A stretch of DNA of 22,907 nt from a virus, in IMG/VR virus record IMGVR_UViG_3300031236_000324, positions 1-22,907 of that record, one strand, 5' to 3'. A program made the translations under genes and the position numbers. Under the pieces are notes generated by a model that was given only the letters and a program-made list of their open reading frames with translations, was not told the origin of the DNA and made no database searches. This document shows positions 5,869 through 11,974 of this stretch, piece by piece. Each line of letters begins with the position of its first letter. Positions within the stretch are counted from its first letter, which is position 1.

Positions 5869-6327
5869 GTGAAATTGAATCTCGGCGCATGTGACCGTCC
5901 CTTCCCCGGCTTCCTCTCCGTCGATATCGTCGAGCCTGCCGATCAGATAGTGGATCTCTCGCAGCCGTGGCCCTGGCCGGATTCATCGGTGGACGAAGTA
6001 CGCGCGCATGACGTGATCGAGCACATCGCCGACCGGATCCAGTTCATGAACGAGCTGCACCGGGTACTGAAGCCGGGCGCGCGGGCCACCATCGAGACAC
6101 CCAACGCATCACGCGGCGCTGGATACTTTCAGGACCCCACGCACAAGTCGCCCTGGTGTCTGAATTCGTTTCAATACTTCGAAGCCGGATCGTTTGCGCA
6201 CAAGCGGCTGGCGAAGTCTTACGGGATCACCGCGGCCTTCAAGATCATTCATCTCACGGAACTGCCTTACCAGGACGTCCGGGAGCAGGTCTGGAAGATA
6301 ACCGCGGTGCTGGAGGCGGTGAAGTGA
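5869..6327 (+). CDS. SAM-dependent methyltransferase (class I, Methyltransf_11-like)
   Basis: The start is GTG at 5869, giving 152 residues that begin at motif I (MKLNLGACDRPFPGFLSVDI). DLSQPWPWPDSSVDEVRAHDVIEHI follows (in parts: PWPWPDSSVDEV and HDVIEHI), then LHRVLKPGARATIETPN as the post-motif strand. This is the short 'LNLGcg....gy.nvDi' methyltransferase type common beside glycosyltransferases in surface-glycan and phage clusters. The substrate is unknown; with three GT2 genes nearby, an O-methylated sugar or a modified virion glycan is a reasonable inference. The upstream frame extension to 5818 is Arg-rich and not part of the domain. The gene overlaps the next as GTGA. Confidence 0.82.
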   Translation: MKLNLGACDRPFPGFLSVDIVEPADQIVDLSQPWPWPDSSVDEVRAHDVIEHIADRIQFMNELHRVLKPGARATIETPNASRGAGYFQDPTHKSPWCLNSFQYFEAGSFAHKRLAKSYGITAAFKIIHLTELPYQDVREQVWKITAVLEAVK

Positions 6328-6641
6328 AAACGCAAGGAGTCTATCAGCCGGAAGGCTCGGGTGAACTGAAGGGGGAGCCTCCGACCGGCGGATCAGGAGT
6401 GCCACAAGCGGCCCACACCATACAAGTGATGCAGGAAGCGCGGCTCTCGTCGTTCGTGAAAGCGCTCTTTGATGCCGGGGTCATTCCTCCGAACTGCAAA
6501 AGAGTGGTGATCGATTGCAACACCGGGAAAGCCATCATGATTCACTACGAGGTGTTCGGCGATGAGCGGTTAAACGATCAGTCGGTCCTGGATGCCGTCT
6601 TCGAGCTTGGAGTGAAGATCAAGACCGAGGCGGGGAAGTGA
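6324..6641 (+). CDS. Conserved-looking hypothetical protein, coupled to the methyltransferase
   Basis: This frame starts with GTG at 6324-6326, overlapping the methyltransferase stop as GTGA, with GGAGG about 7 bases upstream; it ends at 6641. The 105-residue product has a Gly/Pro-rich first 25 residues and then a compact alpha/beta region (MQEARLSSFVKALFDAGVIP, CKRVVIDCNTGKAIMIHYEV, LDAVFELGVKIKTEAGK). I do not recognise the family. The coupling suggests it is made together with the methyltransferase. It is followed by the convergent antisense higB-higA pair only 3 bases away. Confidence 0.6.
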   Translation: MKTQGVYQPEGSGELKGEPPTGGSGVPQAAHTIQVMQEARLSSFVKALFDAGVIPPNCKRVVIDCNTGKAIMIHYEVFGDERLNDQSVLDAVFELGVKIKTEAGK

Positions 6642-6644
6642 TTC

Positions 6645-6962
6645 TCAAGCGCTCTTCTGGTAGGGAATCACGACGCGTGCGATGGCTTCCTGGTCAATGC
6701 GACGCAGATCGTAGTGGCTCTGCATGTTCAGCCAGTATTCTGGCGACGTGCCGAAATAGCGCGCGAGGCGCACGGCGGTGTCCGCGGTGACATCGCGCTT
6801 TCCGTTCACGATCTGGCTGATGCGATTGGGAGGCACGCCGATAGCTCGCGCCAAACCATTGATGCTGACTCCACAGTCCTGCAGGTCTTCCAGTAGAATC
6901 TCGCCCGGATGAATCGGGGGCAGCTTCTGTTCGCTTTTAGTGGTAGTCGGTGATTTCGACAT
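6645..6962 (-). CDS. higA: HigA-type antitoxin (XRE helix-turn-helix)
   Basis: The chosen start is the ATG at 6960-6962, with AAAGGA 8 bases upstream inside the end of higB; the frame is open further upstream but without signal. The product is 105 residues. LPPIHPGEILLEDL is the HigA signature, followed by an XRE helix-turn-helix (SINGLARAIGVPPNRISQIV), NGKRDVTADTAVRLARYFGTS and the C-terminal EYWLNMQSHYDLR. It binds HigB and represses the shared promoter. The gene overlaps the toxin by 26 bases. It is convergent with the upstream + strand hypothetical gene. Confidence 0.9.
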   Translation of the reverse strand: MSKSPTTTKSEQKLPPIHPGEILLEDLQDCGVSINGLARAIGVPPNRISQIVNGKRDVTADTAVRLARYFGTSPEYWLNMQSHYDLRRIDQEAIARVVIPYQKSA

Positions 6963-7215
6963 CGGTCGGTCCTTTCGCTTCCCATTTGAAGCAGATTCTG
7001 TATTGATCATTGATCCGAATGCTGAACTGGCCCTTCCGGTTTCCGCTCAAAGCTTCGAGGCGATTGCCGCCGAAGACCCGCAAATCGCTCAGCGAGGTAG
7101 CAAAGTGAAGCCGGGAAAGGCGGGTGCGTGCCTGTTTTTGGATGTTCGCCAGTTCGATGACGGGCTCATCGTTGAATAGTCGCTCGGCCCGTTTGTCTTT
7201 GAACGACTGGATCAC
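6937..7215 (-). CDS. higB: HigB-type RelE-family toxin
   Basis: The start is GTG at 7213-7215, giving 92 residues that begin at the normal HigB start (M-IQSFKDKRAERLFNDEP). RLSRLHFATSLSDLRVFGGNRLEAL follows in parts, then GQFSIRINDQYRICFKWE and the C-terminal DVEITDYH, the standard killer-protein layout of ribosome-dependent mRNA interferases. The frame is open to 7251, but that extension covers the promoter. A -10 box lies 7 bases before the GTG and no ribosome-binding site is present, so a leaderless message is likely. It is the second toxin-antitoxin pair in this virion block. Confidence 0.9.
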   Translation of the reverse strand: MIQSFKDKRAERLFNDEPVIELANIQKQARTRLSRLHFATSLSDLRVFGGNRLEALSGNRKGQFSIRINDQYRICFKWEAKGPTDVEITDYH

Positions 7216-7222
7216 TACTTCT

Positions 7223-7251
7223 ATTGTATGACGGCGCGCGTCATAGAGCAA
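7223..7251 (-). promoter_or_regulatory. higB-higA promoter with a perfect palindromic operator in the spacer
   Basis: On the minus strand TTGCTC (7246-7251) and TACAAT (7223-7228) are 17 bases apart. The spacer is almost entirely the palindrome ATGACGCGCGCCGTCAT (7228-7244), with exact 6-base arms, suited to a HigA dimer. The -10 ends 7 bases before the GTG start. The layout (TTGCTY, 17 bases, TACAxT, palindrome between, start codon right behind) is nearly the same as at brnT-brnA. Confidence 0.68.
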
Positions 7252-7269
7252 GGGAATTCAGGGAATTCA
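7252..7269. repeat. Tandem direct repeat GGGAATTCA x2
   Basis: Two exact adjacent copies of GGGAATTCA lie at 7252-7260 and 7261-7269, immediately upstream of the higB -35 box and between that promoter and the next glycosyltransferase start. It could be a duplication scar at the border of the toxin-antitoxin insert or simple slippage. Confidence 0.6.
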
Positions 7270-7289
7270 GCAAGGAAAAAGCGAATAAA

Positions 7290-7970
7290 GTGGGACTCTC
7301 CGTCATCATCCCGAGCAAGACGGCCTCGAACCTGCTGCCGTGTCTCACGGCCGTGCACCTGCATGAACCTGCCGCGCGCCTTCTGGTTGTGGACGGCGGC
7401 GTGGACTGGGACGCTTTCCGGAATGGATTGCTGGAGCCGCTCTGGGCGTCGATCGAGCTGCTGTGGGCCGGCGCCAGGCCGTTTATCTTCGCCCGCAACT
7501 GCAATTACGGAATCGAGATCGCGGGCCCGGACGACGACGTGGTGCTCTTGAATGATGACGCGCTGCTCCAGACGCCGGGCGGCTTCACTGCGATGCAGCA
7601 GGAAGCGCGGGAGCATCCCGAATACGGCGTGATCGGGGCAGTCACGAATGTGACCGGCCAGTCTTTGCAGCAGCCTCAGAACGCGGGGTTGCGCGAGGTT
7701 CCGCATTTCGCTTTCGTGTGCGTGCTGATCCCGCGCCGGACCATCAACCGGGTCGGCCTGCTCGATGAGCGGTACTGCCTGGATTATGGCGTCGAAGACC
7801 TGGATTATTGCGAGGCGGTGCGGCGCGCCGGGATGAAGTGCGGCGTGTTCGATTACTGCTATGTGGATCACGGCAGCCTGATCAGCTCGTTCCGTGGAGA
7901 CCCGAGAACGCCCAAAAGTTTCGCTCGCAATTACGGGCTGTTCAAGCAAAAGTGGGGGCTGGCCGCTTGA
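7290..7970 (+). CDS. Family 2 glycosyltransferase (rhamnosyltransferase-like form)
   Basis: The start is GTG at 7290, at the first beta strand (M-GLSVIIPSKTASNLLPCL); the frame is open to 7224 only through the higB promoter. The product is 226 residues. Further hallmarks are FIFARNCNYGIEIA at about 65-78, DDVVLLNDDALL holding the metal-binding NDD at 88-90, a GVIGAVTNV strand and GVEDLDYCEAVRRAG, the 'ED.dlc.R...G' catalytic region of GT2 enzymes. AAGGA lies 13 bases upstream, rather far. It overlaps the following glycosyltransferase as TTGA. The donor sugar and acceptor are unknown; the two adjacent enzymes probably act one after the other on the same glycan. Confidence 0.87.
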   Translation: MGLSVIIPSKTASNLLPCLTAVHLHEPAARLLVVDGGVDWDAFRNGLLEPLWASIELLWAGARPFIFARNCNYGIEIAGPDDDVVLLNDDALLQTPGGFTAMQQEAREHPEYGVIGAVTNVTGQSLQQPQNAGLREVPHFAFVCVLIPRRTINRVGLLDERYCLDYGVEDLDYCEAVRRAGMKCGVFDYCYVDHGSLISSFRGDPRTPKSFARNYGLFKQKWGLAA

Positions 7971-8665
7971 CCGTCTTCGGCATACTGCGGATTAAGAACG
8001 AAGCGCGCTGGATCGAGCGCGTGATCCGCTCCCTTCAGCCGGTGTGCCACAAGATTCTGGTGCTCGACGATCACAGCGACGATGGGACGCCGGAGATCTG
8101 CGAGACGCTCGGCTGCGTGGTCTATCGCTCCCGGTTCAGCGGAATCTCGGAGGCTCGCGATAAAGACTGGCTGCTCGAAAAGGTATGGGAGGCCGGCGCC
8201 CAGGTGGGCGACTGGTGCTTGATGGTGGATGGCGACGAGGCCCTGCATCCGGACGACACACCGGCTTTGCTCGCAGCGGTCAACGGTGCGCATCCCTGCT
8301 GCTCGCTGCACATCGTCTATCTTTGGGATCGCGAGGATCAGGCGCGGGTGGACCGGATTTACAGGGAATTTCGCAGGCCCTCGCTGTTCCAGCTCATCCA
8401 GCGGGATCTGACGTTCCGGCGCACGTCCTGGGGCGGAGACTTTCACTGTTCGTCGGCTCCGGCGCAGTTGCTCGGAAGCATCACACCGATTGCGGTAAGG
8501 CTGCTGCATTACGGATATCTCTATGTCGAGGACCGCATCCGGAAGTACCAGTTCTACAACCGGGTGGACCCAGGGAATGAGTTTGAAGACTTCTACCGGC
8601 ATGTAGTGCAGGGAGATGTTCCAGAGGTTCCTGCCAAAGCAAAGTTAAGACATTGGAGCTGGTGA
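7967..8665 (+). CDS. Family 2 glycosyltransferase (TTG start)
   Basis: The start is TTG at 7967-7969, overlapping the previous stop as TTGA, with a G-rich stretch upstream; the longer frame from 7808 lies over the previous gene. The product is 232 residues. FGILRIKNEARWIERVIRSL is the opening of the GT2 subfamily with the NEa.~i~r~l~s pattern; ILVLDDHSDDGTPEI and WCLMVDGDEALHPDD, with DGDE at 88-91, form the nucleotide-sugar and metal sites. The C-terminal half, from LIQRDLTFRR to FYNRVDPGNEFEDFYRHVV, is the acceptor side. A hairpin repeat follows the stop after 17 bases. Confidence 0.86.
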   Translation: MTVFGILRIKNEARWIERVIRSLQPVCHKILVLDDHSDDGTPEICETLGCVVYRSRFSGISEARDKDWLLEKVWEAGAQVGDWCLMVDGDEALHPDDTPALLAAVNGAHPCCSLHIVYLWDREDQARVDRIYREFRRPSLFQLIQRDLTFRRTSWGGDFHCSSAPAQLLGSITPIAVRLLHYGYLYVEDRIRKYQFYNRVDPGNEFEDFYRHVVQGDVPEVPAKAKLRHWSW

Positions 8666-8682
8666 CACTGAGCTGAAGGATT

Positions 8683-8766
8683 TTGTGAGCTTCGCGGTAG
8701 TCAGGCGCTCGCGCTGCACGGCATGACTGAGCGACACTCCGGGGTCATTCAGCTTTTTGCGGGCGT
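8683..8766 (-). repeat. Intergenic repeat, hairpin type, copy A
   Basis: Read on the + strand it contains TTGTGAGCTTCGC (8683-8695), CGCTC (8706-8710), CGGCATGACTGAGCGA (8719-8734) and GGGGTCATTCAGCTTTTTGC extended by GGGCGT (8741-8766). The last 26 bases are identical to copy C at 20982-21007. CGCTC pairs with GAGCG, and an inner TGC pairs with GCA. Its reverse complement ends in GCGAAGCTCACAA, as do the leader-type copies. It lies 3' of both the + strand glycosyltransferase and the antisense coiled-coil gene, whose last codons fall inside it. Confidence 0.75.
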
Positions 8767-8970
8767 TTCAGGCAGCGCCTTAGCTGGCGAGGCCTGAATG
8801 CTGGCCAGAATCAGATCCAGCTTTTGCTCGAGCACATCCAGCCGTTTGCTGAATTGGGCGTACAACTGGAGCCCCCAGTCCATCTTGGGCGGAAAGCCGG
8901 GCGAAGCCGGATCCGGCAGTTGTGCTGCGGTCGTTTCTGCCTCTGCCGCTGCGATTTTTTCAGGTGCCAC
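8749..8970 (-). CDS. Small Ala/Pro-rich coiled-coil protein
   Basis: This 73-residue frame starts with GTG at 8968-8970. Its N-terminus is Ala/Pro/Glu-rich (MAPEKIAAAEAETTAAQLPD), its centre helical (MDWGLQLYAQFSKRLDVLEQ, then KLDLILASIQ) and its tail Pro/Lys-rich. It has no ribosome-binding site, but TAGACT lies 6 bases before the GTG, fitting a leaderless message; an alternative is an ATG at residue 30. The function is unknown. It is the antisense member of a gap between the last glycosyltransferase and the head-tail adaptor, and its final codons and stop are supplied by the hairpin repeat. Confidence 0.5.
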   Translation of the reverse strand: MAPEKIAAAEAETTAAQLPDPASPGFPPKMDWGLQLYAQFSKRLDVLEQKLDLILASIQASPAKALPETPAKS

Positions 8971-8976
8971 TTTTAA

Positions 8977-9006
8977 AGTCTACCCGACACCAAGCCACAA
9001 CAAGAA
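8977..9006 (-). promoter_or_regulatory. Possible leaderless promoter of the antisense coiled-coil gene
   Basis: TAGACT (8977-8982) lies 6 bases before the GTG start. Possible -35 boxes are TTCTTG (9001-9006) with an 18-base spacer or TTGTTG (8998-9003) with 15; neither is strong. The call rests mainly on the same -10-to-start distance as at the three toxin-antitoxin operons. Confidence 0.35.
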
Positions 9007-9018
9007 GCGCTTAAATCC

Positions 9019-9363
9019 ATGGACCCCTGGCCATCATTAGATCCCGGTGATCTGCGCAACCAGATCTCCATCCTCCAGCAGACGCAGTCCTCGGACGCCT
9101 CGGGGAACACGGTGGTCATGGCGCCCTTCGCCACAGCCTACGCCAAGATCGATCCTGTCCGTGGTACCGACGTGCTCAAGGCCGGCCAGGTGACCACGCA
9201 GGAATTCCTGGTCATCTCGATGTGGTACCAGCCGGGAATTCTCGCTGACATGCAGGTGCAGGCATTGAACGGCCTCTATGTCATCCAAGGCGTCGAGGAC
9301 CTTCTCGAGATGGATATTGTGCTGAAGCTGAACTGCCTGGCGATAGGTCGGAACGATGCTTGA
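9019..9363 (+). CDS. Phage head-tail adaptor (SPP1 gp16-like, head closure)
   Basis: This 114-residue protein has the adaptor layout: DPGDLRNQISILQQTQSSDASGNTV, in which 'LR.~I~i~~~~~~~d~~G~~v' is the family opening, then FATAYAKIDPVRGTDVLKAG, QEFLVISMWYQPGILADMQV and YVIQGVEDLLEMDIVLKL. Such proteins form the head-completion ring between connector and tail. It starts at the ATG at 9019 with only a weak AGAAG upstream. It overlaps the next gene by 8 bases, so the two are coupled. Confidence 0.88.
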   Translation: MDPWPSLDPGDLRNQISILQQTQSSDASGNTVVMAPFATAYAKIDPVRGTDVLKAGQVTTQEFLVISMWYQPGILADMQVQALNGLYVIQGVEDLLEMDIVLKLNCLAIGRNDA

Positions 9364-9760
9364 GCTCGGCATCAAAGACCTCGTGATGGCCAACGCCGGC
9401 GTGCTGGCGACCGCCGCGACCGGCGGCTTCCTGCTCTCCCTGCCCAAAGACACGGTGCTGCCGAGCTGGACCTACCGCTCGATCTCCGACGTCGGGAAGT
9501 ACGCGCTGCGGGGCGAGCACGGCTTTTTCACGCGGCGGCTGCAGATCGATTGCTATGCGAACCCGCTCAATCCGGGCCAAGTTATCACTCTGGCCAAGGC
9601 AATCGATAGTGTTCTGAGCGGCTACCAGGGAACGCTCACCGATCCGGATTCGACCATCGTGTACGGGTGCTTCCGTTCGGATGTGATCGACTTCTTCGAC
9701 GAAGCCGGCCGCACGTACCGGCGAATGCTTGAGTACGAGATTCAGTATTGCAGCGCCTGA
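9356..9760 (+). CDS. Tail terminator / tail completion protein (DUF3168-like)
   Basis: This 134-residue protein (LELGIKDLVMANAGVLATAA, then TVLPSWTYRSISDVGKYALRG, RRLQIDCYAN, AKAIDSVLSGYQGTL, then IDFFDEAGRTYRRMLEYEIQY) follows the DUF3168 pattern of gp17-like proteins that cap the tail tube and join it to the head. It overlaps the adaptor end and is followed by the tail tube gene after 56 bases. This is the usual place for the terminator. Confidence 0.85.
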   Translation: MLELGIKDLVMANAGVLATAATGGFLLSLPKDTVLPSWTYRSISDVGKYALRGEHGFFTRRLQIDCYANPLNPGQVITLAKAIDSVLSGYQGTLTDPDSTIVYGCFRSDVIDFFDEAGRTYRRMLEYEIQYCSA

Positions 9761-9816
9761 ACTCGCGCGTGAGTTCACCAACGAAAAACACCACACCAAA
9801 AAAGGAAACGACCAAA

Positions 9817-10284
9817 ATGCCAGTATATTTGCCAGTGACGGGAGCGCCAAGCGAGGCCAACAGCGGCTACGGCGCAGCCTTTTATATCGGGGATGAAGCG
9901 AGCCCGACCGGGTGAACCCTGGTCGCCGAAGTCGCTTCGATCAACAATAAGAACTTTTCGACCCCGGCCATCGATACAACCAATCTGCAATCTCCGGATG
10001 CGACTGAAGAAATGTTCCCTGGAATCAAAAAGCCGGGCACATTCGAAATAACCGGGAGCTACACCGGCGATCCCAGCCAGCTTCTTTTCGATACGCTCGC
10101 CAGTAGCCAGACGATTTTCCCGTTCAAGATGACGGCGGGGATGCAGAAGAACACCAAGACCGCGACCGTAACCGGGAATTGCTTCGTGACGGAGTCCGAG
10201 GACGGGCCGTATGAAGCGAACAAGAAGATCGACTTCAAAGTGACCTTCCAGAAAACCGGTCCGACCGTCGTAGTGATAGCGTAG
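9817..10284 (+). pseudogene. Major tail (tube) protein with an in-frame TGA at codon 33
   Basis: A strong ribosome-binding site (AAAGGAA, 8 bases before the ATG) starts a 155-codon frame that is continuous except for TGA at 9913-9915. Before it: MPVYLPVTGAPSEANSGYGA, AFYIGDEASPTG. After it, in the same frame: TLVAEVASINNKNFSTPAID, TTNLQSPDATEEMFPGIKKP, then FEITGSYTGDPSQLLFDTLA and the C-terminal EANKKIDFKVTFQKTGP. The whole reads as one tail tube subunit of the lambda gpV / Gp10-like class that forms the hollow tail shaft. TGG to TGA would be a one-base change, and a Trp fits the 'G-W-T-L-V-A-E-V' context. The internal ATG at 10012 would give only the last 90 residues. It may be a true nonsense mutation, a sequencing error, or readthrough. 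Confidence 0.8.
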
Positions 10285-10292
10285 CGTCGCCC

Positions 10293-10946
10293 ATGATCGC
10301 GCGCTGGTTTACCAGGCCGGTCGAACTGTGGGCCTGCGGCCGCAAGTGGCGCCTGCTGATCACGCACCGGGTGCTCCTCGTGATCGGGGAACTGACCGGT
10401 ATTGACGCCATGCGCGTGAGCCTGGCGCGGCCCTCCGCGCTCGTATTGCGCGCGGTCCTGTTCGCCGCGCTGCGCGAAGCGGGCGCCAGAATCTCGCTCG
10501 AAGAAGCCGGGGCCATGTTGCGGCCGGGGGTTATAGCGGGCATTCGCGCCGCGCTGGTCGAGACCTGGCAGGCATCGATGCCGGACCCGGAGCCGGAAGA
10601 TCGGGCAACCAAACGAAGCGCAGAACCTCCCCTTACCACGTTGGAGGCCTGGGCCACGGCGCGCCACGATCTCCGCCTCTCGGACGAAGAGTGGCTCTCG
10701 ATGACGCCGCGCATGCTCCATGCCTTGTCCCACCATCACCTCGAAAACATGCGCTGGAGCGAATTGATGATGGGCGTGCTGTGCGCGCACACCGTCAACC
10801 ACAGCTTCTGCGCTCCGAAGAAACCCACCAGCCCCCGATCCTACATGCTGCACCCCTGGCCCGAAAGCAATCAGCGCCGGCCGGTTTATGGCGAAACGCT
10901 CATCAGTATAGTCGCGGATGCACCCAAGAAACGTAAGGCGAAATGA
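10293..10946 (+). CDS. Tail assembly chaperone-like protein (two-part)
   Basis: This protein of 217 residues lies directly behind the tail tube gene. The first half (LWACGRKWRLLITHRVLLVI, then GELTGIDAMRV and LRPGVIAGIRAALVETWQ) and the second half (LEAWATARHDLRLSDEEWLS, then MTPRMLHALSHHHLENMRWS) look like the two parts of chaperone pairs that coat the tape measure protein, the role of lambda gpG and gpGT. Here both appear in one continuous frame, so no programmed shift is needed. The C-terminus (CAPKKPTSPRSYMLHPWPES) is Pro-rich. The call is from position and pattern and is less certain than the head genes. It overlaps the next gene as ATGA. Confidence 0.6.
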   Translation: MIARWFTRPVELWACGRKWRLLITHRVLLVIGELTGIDAMRVSLARPSALVLRAVLFAALREAGARISLEEAGAMLRPGVIAGIRAALVETWQASMPDPEPEDRATKRSAEPPLTTLEAWATARHDLRLSDEEWLSMTPRMLHALSHHHLENMRWSELMMGVLCAHTVNHSFCAPKKPTSPRSYMLHPWPESNQRRPVYGETLISIVADAPKKRKAK

Positions 10947-11284
10947 ATATGAAGACTTCCACCCTGACGATCGACGACAAGAAATATCTCCTGGCCTATG
11001 ATTTCAATTCCATTGCGGACGCAGAACCGGTTGCCGGATGCAACCTCTTCGCGGCGCTTCAAAATCTGAATGGCATCAGTTGCGCCCAATTGCGGGGACT
11101 GCTCTACGCGGCCATCGTGGTGACGCCACCGGATCCGCCGCCGACGCTGGCGCAGGTGGGAGATCTGGTCCGGCTCGATACCATCGAGACCGTTACCCTC
11201 GCTCTTGCCGAAGCGTACCAGTTGTCGATGCGGGAGCCCGCGGACCCGCCGGCGGCCGAACCGCCGGCCGCCCCCAATCCTTGA
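10943..11284 (+). CDS. Tail assembly chaperone (GTA TAC-like)
   Basis: This 113-residue protein has the small TAC pattern: STLTIDDKKYLLAYDFNSIADAE, in which 'l.idgk.~.l.ydfnal...E' is typical, then CAQLRGLLYAAIVV, PPTLAQVGDLVRLDTIETVT and a Pro/Ala-rich tail (PADPPAAEPPAAPNP). TAC proteins bind the tape measure protein before the tube polymerises. The ATG overlaps the upstream stop as ATGA, so the two chaperone-like genes are coupled. Two such proteins in tandem are unusual; one could serve as the shorter, gpG-like partner. Confidence 0.68.
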   Translation: MNMKTSTLTIDDKKYLLAYDFNSIADAEPVAGCNLFAALQNLNGISCAQLRGLLYAAIVVTPPDPPPTLAQVGDLVRLDTIETVTLALAEAYQLSMREPADPPAAEPPAAPNP

Positions 11285-11303
11285 CGCAGATCAAAGCGGC
11301 AAA

Positions 11304-11789
11304 ATGGCTGACGATTTCGCTATCGACGTGACCGGCCTGCAGGAGATGGCCGACAAGGTTCGGGCTCTTCCCGAGAGCCTGGCCCGTGGTGCGTTCGCGC
11401 TCGGCTTCGTTCACGCGGCAGCCGTTCTGGCGCCGGCGCTCACCTCCGCTTGCCCAGACCGGGCCGAAGGCTCGCGCGACGAGAATAGCAAGCATCTGGC
11501 CGACTGTATCGGTACGGAGATCGCCATCAATCGGGATGGCACGGGAGGCCGCCTGTGGATCGGCTTTACAGGCAACATCGGCAATATCAAGGCCAGTGAC
11601 ATCGCCCTCTGGCTCGAATACGGCCACAGAATCGTTGGCCACGCGCCCAATTATGTCTCCAAGGGCAAGGTCGTGGCACCCTTTCCCTTCATCCGCGCCG
11701 CCTGGGATCAGTCAATTGACGAAGCCGTGCAGGCTTTCGTCGACACGGTAAACGCAGCTCTGCCGGAAGCTCTCGAGAAGGCGGCTTAG
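11304..11789 (+). CDS. HK97 gp10-like tail component
   Basis: The ATG at 11304 starts a 161-residue protein; the frame is open to 11205 but overlaps the previous gene. IDVTGLQEMADKVRALPESL is the opening of the HK97 gp10 family ('v.Gl.el...l..lp..~..'), and IALWLEYGHRIVG is the central 'a~~vEfGt' motif, followed by PFIRAAWDQSIDEAVQAF. These proteins take part in head-tail joining or tail completion. In most HK97-like phages the gene lies between adaptor and terminator; here it lies after the chaperones and before the tape measure gene, an order change. Confidence 0.8.
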   Translation: MADDFAIDVTGLQEMADKVRALPESLARGAFALGFVHAAAVLAPALTSACPDRAEGSRDENSKHLADCIGTEIAINRDGTGGRLWIGFTGNIGNIKASDIALWLEYGHRIVGHAPNYVSKGKVVAPFPFIRAAWDQSIDEAVQAFVDTVNAALPEALEKAA

Positions 11790-11856
11790 GAACCTACCCA
11801 CATGCCCAAAGCATCGCTGTTATTGAGGGCCAGCACGGCCCACTGCGCAGAAGAAC

Positions 11857-11970
11857 TTGGGGGACCTGGCGGTCAAGATCACCGTGGTCGGCAAGGCGGG
11901 CAAAGCTGCCGGCGCCCAGGCGGCCTCGGGAATTCGCCTGGATAAGCTCCAGCTCGCACACGGCAATCAG
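11857..11970 (+). pseudogene. Probable N-terminal piece of the tape measure gene, out of frame
   Basis: Frame 1 gives LGDLAVKITVVGKAGKAAGA followed by QAASGIRLDKLQ and stops at TGA 11971-11973. 'DLAVKITV.GkagkAAGA..A' is how many tape measure proteins begin, and the downstream frame (SSSHTAISEMQATTAAVRVL when read back before the ATG at 11975) continues the same theme. One extra base near 11950-11960 would explain the split. An ATG at 11802 lies in yet another frame, so the real start is not resolved. Confidence 0.4.
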
Positions 11971-11974
11971 TGAG

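Noticed and set aside
7252-7269. Attachment site formed by GGGAATTCA repeats
   Set aside because: The copies are adjacent rather than flanking the element, and no integrase is nearby.
7221-7949. Antisense frame of 242 codons over the glycosyltransferase at 7290
   Set aside because: It mirrors the glycosyltransferase frame and shows no domain of its own.
9913-9915. Selenocysteine insertion at the tail tube TGA
   Set aside because: The surrounding protein is a structural tail tube with no redox context, and no SECIS-like hairpin is evident directly after the codon.
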